From Blastomussa wellsi (lineage: Eukaryota; Cnidaria; Anthozoa; Scleractinia; Plerogyridae): a DNA stretch of 64,000 bases. Within the stretch, counting starts at the first letter, position 1. Every line of letters begins with the position of its first letter. The notes below the pieces were generated by a model. That model ran no database searches and was not told the DNA's origin. It saw nothing but the letters and a program-made list of their open reading frames with translations. The translations under genes were made by a program, and so were the position numbers. The DNA lies in assembly GCA_947652115.1 (NCBI GenBank), contig OX393561.1:43656233-43720232 (forward strand), in the 5' to 3' direction. Positions 56,036 to 64,000 of the stretch are shown in pieces.

Positions 56036-58184
56036 TTGAAGGATAAAGTGTGCCTCTGATCTCGTTAATTTTTGGCTTGGAAATTAATTGATAGTATCAC
56101 AAATACAGAAAAAATACCGGGTCTCCTGCTATTTGTTGACTTTGAAAAAAGATTTCGATAATATTGAGCGGTCTTTTATAGAAAAAATTCTGAAGTATTA
56201 TAATTTTGGAACTTCTGTGATTTCTTGGGTGAACCCGCGTATTTTATACCGATATCAGCAGCTATACGTTCTGAACAATGGTTGGTCATCGGATTTTTTC
56301 ACCTTAGGTCGCGGTGTACATGTGAGGCAAGGATGCCCGCTCTCTCCTTATTTATTTATTTATTTTATGTGCTGAAATACTGGGCAATGCAATAATGAAA
56401 GATAAGGAGTTTCATGGAAGAAATATAGTTGATAGTGAGCGCAAGCTATCCCAATACGCAGATGACACGACTATGATTTTGGATGACTCCAAATCCTCCT
56501 TTTTGAGATCTCTGTACTTACTCGATGCTTTTGCTTCCATATCGGGTTTGAAAGTGAAGCACTCTGGATTGGCGCCTCTAAAGGTTCTGATCTCATCTTC
56601 CCTTCAAGTAAGCCAATAATATGGGCTGACATGAGAGTCTTTGCCTTGAGAGTTTGGTTTACGACTTTATTGAAAAAATTGAGAAAAAAGGAGTATGTTA
56701 GACAATCGATCGGCTAGAAGCCTGACCCCCTTGGGTAAAATTACAATTATAAAAGCTCTGGCCGAACCACAACAATCCCCTGACATACTCAAGACAATCA
56801 ACTCTATTTTGTACCATTTCCTTTGGGACGGTAAGGGCAATAAAATCAAAAGGACGAAAATGACAAATAATTATGAGACGGGAGGACTTAAGATGTTAGA
56901 TATTTATAGCTTTAATGAATTCTTGAAAATGAAGTGTGTCCAAGGGTACCTAAATGACGAAATTAAAGGGAAATGGAACCTTTTTTTTTGACCATTGCTT
57001 AGGGAAGTAAGGAGGTAGACTATTGTTCCGATCCAATTTGAAACAGCAGGACACTGCTAATTCTCCGAGACCCTTTCTTAAAGGAAATAATACAATACTG
57101 GACAATACAATAATCCGCATGTATATGGTACAACTCTAAAATTAGAATAGAAAATCGCCCATTCTTCTACAGATCGTGACTGAGCGCCGGCGGGGATAAA
57201 CTCAAGGAGATTAGAGATCTGTTGGATAACGAGCAAAAGCTACAGCGCCTTTATCGAATTAAAACCAACTATCTCGAATATTACAAAGTGATATCTGCTG
57301 TAGAGCATTATAAGAAATTGCACTTTACAGTCTATCGTAACCCACCACCAAATGATCCAGTTGACAACCTTTTGTCTCATGCCAACAAGGTTTCCAAAAA
57401 AGATTTTTGAATATCTAATAAACAAACAAATCTTATATACCATCAAGAAGTCAGAGGAAGTGGTTGGAAGAGACTAGGGACATAGCTAGTAATCCTGACA
57501 TAACACTAAACTGGAAAAATACATACTGTCTGTCATCTTTGTGTACAAGAGAGTCAAAACTTAGAGTGTTCCAATTTAAATTCCTTCGAAGAAATATTGC
57601 CCCAAATGACTTTCTATTCAAGAAAGGTATTAAACAAACAGATCCCTGCTCCTTCTGTGAGGACCAAAAAGAAACTCTCGCTCATCTATTTTGGACTTGC
57701 GAACACACACAGAACCTCTGGAAGAGCATCTTCGAGTGGAGTTCTCAAAACGTCAAAGATTTAGAAAATGTTTCTCCTTCTTTGACTCTCTGTTTCGGTC
57801 TCATTGATAATGGAAAAGATGTTCTGTTTCATCATGCACCTGCTCCTTATGGCCAGATATTGCATATACAACTGTCGACTAGTGAACAAACTTCCTAAGT
57901 TACAGGTGTATATACAACTACTTATGAATTCAATGGAAATTGAAATGCAAATTGCATTCCACAATAACGCTGCAAACCTATTTGTGAAGAACTGGTCTCG
58001 TTTCCCACAAAATGCATTGCATTAAAAATATATAGATAAAAGCAGCGTACAGCATAGAACCCTTTAACCTTAAACCAAATATGCTTTAAGTGATCTTCTT
58101 GTTTGTATTGTACAGTTCTGTGTACATGTAAATACTACTTTATGTAAGTTATTATGTGTTGTAAATACTAACTATATGTATGGC

Positions 58185-58249
<65 letters not shown>

Positions 58250-58260
58250 TAATAAAATGA
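56036..58260 (+). mobile_element. Decayed L1/Tx1-type non-LTR retrotransposon
   Basis: The reverse transcriptase is readable across shifting frames: GLLLFVDFEK is followed by a one-base frameshift before the conserved F-D, then RFDNIERSFIEKIL, LYVLNNGWSSDFFTLGRGV, QGCPLSPYLFIYF, a stop near 56375, KLSQYADDTTMILD (YADD box), ARSLTPLGKITIIKALAEPQ and GGLKMLDI. A C-terminal zinc-knuckle-like region follows (CSFCEDQKETLAHLFWTCEH at about 57650-57710). Several stops and frameshifts, plus an internal deletion, make it dead. It ends in a long aataat tract (about 58187-58255). Confidence 0.85.
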
Positions 58261-61200
58261 AAAAAAATTAGCCAGAGCGCAAATGAAAATGTCATTTTGA
58301 ATCTATCTGGATTCTCCTCACAGTTTTGAAACTAGTGTTGTGTTGTCAATAACAAACTCTTTCCACTTATTTACTGAAACAGTGCTTTTAAATATCCAAT
58401 GTGTTTTGTTTGGCCCGTAATCTCATCGATTTCAGGAGAGCTTAAGTGAGTAAGAATTGATCGCTTTGCATGCAATCGAACTGTCGGAAAGCTCTTTGCT
58501 TCTGACGTGTTCCATTCTCGGTCAGAAAGATATAGACTAAGTGCGTCTGAAAGCTTTCAAAAGCTTTTAAGCTATTCCCGCTCTAGATGACAAGAGAAAA
58601 CAAGATTAAATTTAGTAGTTAAAATTATCTTTTACAAATGTAAATTTGAATGTTAAATTAAAAAGCACAACACAGAAAAATAGAGCTAAAGATCCCATTT
58701 TTGTGTAGACCGCACTTGTTTTTAATACAATGAAAGTTTGATTAAGCTTAAGAAGATATATGGACGCTCAGTTAAGAAAACCCGTTTCACGATGTCCGTT
58801 GAATAATTTAAGGTATTTTATAACGAAATAAACTGAAATTGACACAAATATGTACACTAGAAAAAAAAAATTGTTTTCAGAAACTACGTTATAGTACACG
58901 AACATTGTCAAAACATTTATTGTCCATTCTCTTTATCTCTTACATCTAAATCATTTAACACAAAATAGAAGTAGGAATAGAACTGAAATGCATTAGGCAA
59001 GAATTGAAAAGAGCGAATAGTAAATGGCACTCAACAATGACCTAAACGAACCATCGTCAGACTAACTACTAAAAATACGACTGACTGGAAAAAATATATT
59101 ACAACATTTCTCTGCATACTTCTTTATCTGCTATTATTCATTTTCTTTCCATAACATTTCATATTGCTCGACGAAAAGAATTCATGTAGTTTTAATTTAA
59201 TGTTTTTCACTGAAATACTAGATCAAGATCAACGTTCGAAATAGCTGCCAGTTTTAATTTTAAAGGGAAGGTGGCCTTAACAGCGATCATCGATTTTAAT
59301 AAAACATTACAGGATATTGTTGGCCATATATACGTTAGGCGATTGAATTAAACGCCGCCACTTTACGAACAATAATTTCGCCATAGACTGAACGCATTAG
59401 ACCTAAAATAGATCTGCTACTTAAGGTGAGTTTCCAAATTTGAAAACGTCCAGGCATATTTTCATGTTCGTTGATATCAATGGCTGATTGCAAATGGGAA
59501 ATCGCTTATAATTACAAATTTGACCCTTGACCACGGTAGATTTTCTCAAATGCCTCAATATAATTCGATTGCAGAAAAGAACTGCGGAAGCACAGTCAAC
59601 ATCAACGTTCATGTCTGATCGACAAAAACTAACTTTCACTCCATTATTTTTTCATGAAGTCCAAATTTCTTTGACATAATACACTTTAAATTTAAATTTA
59701 AAATGCAGTTTGAGTACAACTGAAGTATATATAGCATTACACCTCACTTCAAGTGTGTTATTCCGTCAAATAACAAAAATAACAAAAATATCGTATACTA
59801 CTATCACGTTACAAGCGGCGCATCGTAACCAAATGTCTTGAATTTGAAGAAAGAAGAGAAAGTATTAGTAAGATCTTTTTGGAAATTACGCAAATGAAAG
59901 AAATCAAACATTGAATAGATGACGAAATTACTGCAAATACTAATGCGCCATTATCATTAATTTATTTTTTTACTTTCTTTGTCTTGGTCAAATATCGAAA
60001 ATACTTTTCTGCTAATGCGCGCAACCTCTTTTGATAATATTCTTTTCGTGTTAACAATGCTTTCGTCAGCTCAACGAATATGAAATGAAAAGCACCAAAC
60101 AAAGTAATTACGGGCCTGTTTACTTAACGACTTTTGATGTTGCATTATCGACGGTTTTTGTCTGACGTCGTGGATGATCAGTATTTAAGTAACTGAAAGA
60201 GTGCAACTGCCAGATTCATTTCTAAAAACAGTGCATTTACACACTATAGTACTAAAATATGCAATATGTCATCAAAGATTAGCCGGCAATTTGGCCTCGT
60301 TTGTCCTGTTGTGGTTGGATCACCAGTAATAGATGAATGACTGATCTTCAGTTTTGGTAGCATATTTAAAATAATCAAGGGGCTTTTGACAGCTTTTGAG
60401 CGAGCTGACATACATTTCATATTCATACACAATAAAATAAACAATTACGCATCCGGCTATAACCGTACGTATTTTACAGCTTTTTAAGCCAAGTTAATGG
60501 CCTGTGGTAATGTTTTTGCTTTTTGATAATGCTTCATTCCATGAATACGTATTTTTCAGGGTAGTTAATTGCAGTATTTACATTCAAAAATTCCTCAATG
60601 CTAAAGGAATAAAAACATATGCTTATAATTATGTCCTTTCGCGGTATTTACCGGAGCCATTCAACACACTCGTTTACACTATATTTATTTCCCTGCAGAG
60701 GTAAGATGGATAAATTTTAATGGCTCTTTTATTGGCCTAAATGTCTGGCACACTCATATCTACCAGATGCAGTACACCACGATCTGAGCTTGGTTTTACA
60801 AAGCGCAACAAGATTATTTAAAGGTAAGAAGATTATCACCAAAAAAATCGACTCTTAAATATGCCTGTCTTCATGCCCATCACCTTCGGCTCAATTTGGG
60901 AACGTTCTATCCAGAAAAACAGACAAATATTGTAAAAGATTTCCATAATAGTTGTACGTAATGATTCCATTTTCTTCACAGGGTTGACCAACTAATTAAA
61001 AACGATGATTTTCGGTTATTCAAGGATCGGTTAAGTCTGTCTTTATCTGTAATTATTAAACGTGAAATTATATATTTCAGGGCGTTGTCTTCGTTTACGA
61101 CGATTTGAAAACATACCGAAAAAGAACCATTTTTAATAATTTATAGAGAAGGAGTATCGTTACATCGAAACCAGATATTGTTTAAAATACTAACAGTTGG

Positions 61201-61420
61201 GGCGCTCCCCTAAACAGCAGTTTTCCTAACGATAAATATGAGTATGGACGCGAGGTATTGTGTAATTAATATGACTCCCTTAACGAAGATATGTCTCAGT
61301 TCCTAGTAGTGTATTAATGGTTGTAACTTGAACTTGCCAAAGTGGTAATTTCAGGGGGAATTCCGATATCTCAAATTCTCGATGACTCGAAGCTTCCAGT
61401 AACTCGATTCTCTTCCCTCT
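58261..61420. other. No gene recognised
   Basis: About 3.2 kb of AT-rich sequence. Frames at 59421-59639, 60244-60444 and 60504-60704 lack domains. Parts of 60710-61200 read like eroded retroelement coding sequence but cannot be assigned. Confidence 0.35.
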
Positions 61421-61429
61421 TTCTAAAGC

Positions 61430-61575
61430 TCATTAATAATTCATCAAGTCAAAACAAAGGAAACCAGAGCAGTGTAGTGAGGGCACTGTCTTTCATCGAA
61501 TGACGTTTTTGTGTTGCTTGAACCTTGCACCAAAGGGTGTTGCCGTCTCACCTATGTAGTTCTCGTCGCAATCAG
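61430..61575 (-). mobile_element. GIY-YIG endonuclease fragment, probably Penelope-like element
   Basis: On the minus strand the text reads FYTDCDENYIGETATPFGAR then FKQHKNVIR and a stop. The CD..YIGET...GAR..QHK pattern is the core of the GIY-YIG endonuclease found at the C-terminus of Penelope-like retroelements. The reverse transcriptase is not recognisable nearby and the frame is broken, so only a remnant is claimed. Confidence 0.5.
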
Positions 61576-61775
61576 TATAAAATAAAATTATTATAAAATT
61601 ATTTCTATTGCCTGCCTTTTAACGCCTCTAGAATGAAAACTTTAAACCTCCCGAATACGTCGCCGTTCATTGCAAATAGTTGAAGCCTATGTGCTCTAAT
61701 ACTTCGTTTACGGAAGGGAGCTTTCTTGACAGAACTCTCTTCTCCGTATATCGTATTTGATCAGCCAAAATTTAT

Positions 61776-63380
61776 TTGATGCTCTTTCCTCCATCGTGGT
61801 CGGACCCGAAAGCTGAACAAGGTGGATTCAGAAAAATGCACGGCACAGTTGATAGCATCTTGACATTAAAAATGCATATTGACAAGTACGTGAAATCTAA
61901 GCCACAGAAGCACCGAAATTTACCCTTTTCATGCGTCGTCGTCTTTAGAAAAGCCATTCGACTGTATACCTCGACAAAAACTATTCGACAAACTAAGAAA
62001 AGAAGGTGTTCAAGGACGTTTCCTAGACGTTTTAATATCCATGTACTCAAACGATAAATCGGCAGTTAAAGTTGATAGAAAATTAACCGAAGCCTTTACC
62101 TGTTTTGCCGGGGTAAAGCAAGGTTGCATGTTATCACCTACTCTTTTTAATTTCTATCCAAGTGATCTACCAAAATTCCTAAATTCGGCGAGTTCAGCCG
62201 CCGACGTTATGCTAGGTGATAGATCTATAAATTGTCTCTTATATATGCGGACGATCTAGTGATCTTCTCTAGATCAGCAAAAAACCTTCAAATAATCCTT
62301 AATAAGCTGGAATCTTTCTGTGAAAATGCCGATTTAAGTGTAAACTTAGACAAGACAAAAATTATGATTTTCAATAACTGTGCTAAGTCTAAAAACAACC
62401 ACTTGTTCAGGCACGGCGCTGATGAACTGGAAAATGTAAAATCCTATAAATATCTTGGACTCATAATGATTCCTTTTGGAAACTTTGATCTCGCTTAGCA
62501 AGAGTTGAAGAAAGTTGCACTTAAAGCACTCTATAAATTACGAAAAGAGATGGGAAACCACTTCAGAGAAAATATAAAATTGACGATGAAGTTATTTGAT
62601 GCACTGATATCTCCCATACTCTTTTATGCGAGTGAAGTGTGGGGGATTGATTGCAATGGGAAATTAGAAAAGGATCCAGCAGAATTAGTTCAAAATAAAT
62701 TGCTAAAGTGGTTGCCGGGAGTTAATAAATACTGCAATAACAATGCGTGCAGGGCCGAGACAGGAAGGTTCCCAATGAGAATTGATGCTCAATGTAGGAA
62801 CTTTAACTTCTGGTTAACCTTAACCAAAAATGAAAACAAATTATCCCAAATAGCATACAATGACATTAAATGGAATGAAGATAAGGCTTTCTGGAGCAAA
62901 AAAATCAAAAGCTTATTGGAACAGATAGGATTAGGAGACCTCTGGATGAAAGCACACTATGCAGGCATAAGAATTGTAAACAGGATCAGGCAGCGACTTA
63001 AGGATATCGAGCTACAAACATGGCTAAGTGAAATAAATAACGACAACAGAAAAGATGCTAACCAAAGCAACACAATGAGAACCTACCGATTATTCAAAAC
63101 GATAGACAATTACAAATGTGAAGACTACCTATACCAGGTCACCAATACACGACACAGAATAGCTCTAACAAAACTGCGACTTAATAACCACAAATTAGCC
63201 ATAGAGACAGGACGTTATTCGAGACCGTTCAAGAAACCTGCAGAAAGAATTTGCCCAATCTGTAAGATAGAAATGGAGGACGAATACCATTTTCTAAATC
63301 TATGCCCTGCTTACCAGGAAAAACGTGGTTCGTTACTAGATTATTTGGAAAAAGAATATAGAATAAAAATAAAACTTTAA
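61776..63380 (+). mobile_element. Non-LTR retrotransposon with two frameshifts and one stop
   Basis: Reading through breaks: GGFRKMHGTVDSILTLK and VVFRKA, then a frameshift near 61954 into FDCIPRQKLFDKLRKEG and ISMYSNDKSAV, GVKQGCMLSPTLFNFY, a frameshift near 62240 just before YADDLVIFSRSAKNL, a TAG at 62496-62498, then the C-terminal half to TAA at 63378-63380. The end has a Cys-rich motif, CPICKIEMEDEYHFLNLCPA. YADD and QGC.LSP boxes identify a reverse transcriptase. The clade is uncertain. It lacks an endonuclease domain in the window. Codon-level decay is modest, so inactivation is fairly recent. Confidence 0.85.
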
Positions 63381-63435
63381 CATTGTTTAATTTCTTGTAG
63401 TTGATTTTGAGAAGACATGTCAAAAATTATAGCTT

Positions 63436-63553
63436 CGTGCTTCATCACGGGTTCCAAATGCCTTGAAGCAATAAAAACATCACATGTGACATTCGACCTT
63501 CGGCCTCGTGCTTTCAGTATTTCTCGGTGGAACCCGCGATGAAGCACTCGCCC
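63436..63553. repeat. Foldback element
   Basis: cgtgcttcatcacgggttcc is mirrored by ggaacccgcgatgaagcac. The centre, of about 75 bases, contains gaccttcggcctcg. It directly follows the non-LTR element. Confidence 0.6.
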
Positions 63554-63559
63554 TCATTT

Positions 63560-64000
63560 TCCACATATTACGTTAAACACAGCAATTTTATTTTGTCTGG
63601 AAACAAGTTTCATTTCCGCTGGAGGTAAGGCAAATAGGGATTTACTTTATAATTGCATTATTCGCTCGATGTCAACAAATGTCCTATATTTAATCCATAT
63701 TATATTATGAGTATATCAACTGAAAAATGACCTGGACACATTCACACAATTTTGTTCAACGTCTAGTCTGTTTGCATTTTCCAAGATGTGTCTTAATTTA
63801 TCCTCCAACTCAACAGTACTAAAAGAAACCGTGCCCGTTTTGGAATCACAACAGCGCCGCAGCAAGCCCAAAGGAACCGGCGAAGAACAAAAACTTCGAT
63901 TCTTGTGGGTTTTAATTTTGCGCCACCTAACGTAAAACGTAAACATATGAATTGGGACTGATGCATATTGTAGTTTATCAGGAATAATTCCGTTCATAAT
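63560..64000. other. No gene recognised
   Basis: The minus-strand frame at 63716-63997 runs toward the window edge and could be part of an exon, but shows no domain I recognise. Confidence 0.3.

Overview
The window reads as nuclear DNA from an animal, most likely an anthozoan cnidarian such as a stony coral. It is AT-rich, has spliced genes with long repeat-filled introns and GT-AG (once GC-AG) junctions, carries metazoan U4 snRNA sequences, and encodes a HEPN-NACHT-WD-like receptor of a kind I associate with coral immune repertoires. Dense SINE, LINE and foldback elements fit the same source. The coral assignment is inference; no search was run.

Layout. 1-4.4 kb is mostly unassigned, with one possible last exon (834-1001) and small foldback repeats. 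4.4-12.3 kb holds the 3' part of a plus-strand gene for a duplicated jellyroll-like extracellular domain (three exons, all phase-2 introns). Its 6.4-kb last intron contains an ACAG-type satellite, a palindrome of about 1.5 kb, a dead tyrosine-recombinase transposon on the minus strand, and a minisatellite of about 60-bp units. 12.7-18.5 kb is an old tandem duplication in which each unit ends with a U4 snRNA sequence; a 5'-truncated LINE sits between the two. The first U4 copy looks intact. The second has lost a key base of its kink-turn.

20.4-32.5 kb is a complete 14-exon furin/kexin-type proprotein convertase (about 613 aa, all exon phases consistent) with signal peptide, subtilisin domain, P domain and one membrane segment. 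Its prodomain is very short, and the normally invariant Gly-Thr-Ser-Ala around the catalytic serine reads Ala-Thr-Ser-Ala, with the following Pro also changed to Ala. 32.5-38.8 kb is intergenic and rich in foldback elements, including a piggyBac-type MITE with TTAA ends. 38.8-47.8 kb is a four-exon gene (about 1658 aa): a tiny first exon, a DZIP3-like HEPN exon, a coiled-coil exon, and a large exon with NACHT and degenerate WD-like repeats.

47.8-64 kb has no gene I can support. It holds foldback MITEs, AAT microsatellites, two decayed non-LTR retrotransposons (about 56-58.3 kb and 61.8-63.4 kb) and a probable Penelope-type GIY-YIG fragment. The convertase and the NACHT gene lie in the same direction but nothing in the sequence links their functions.
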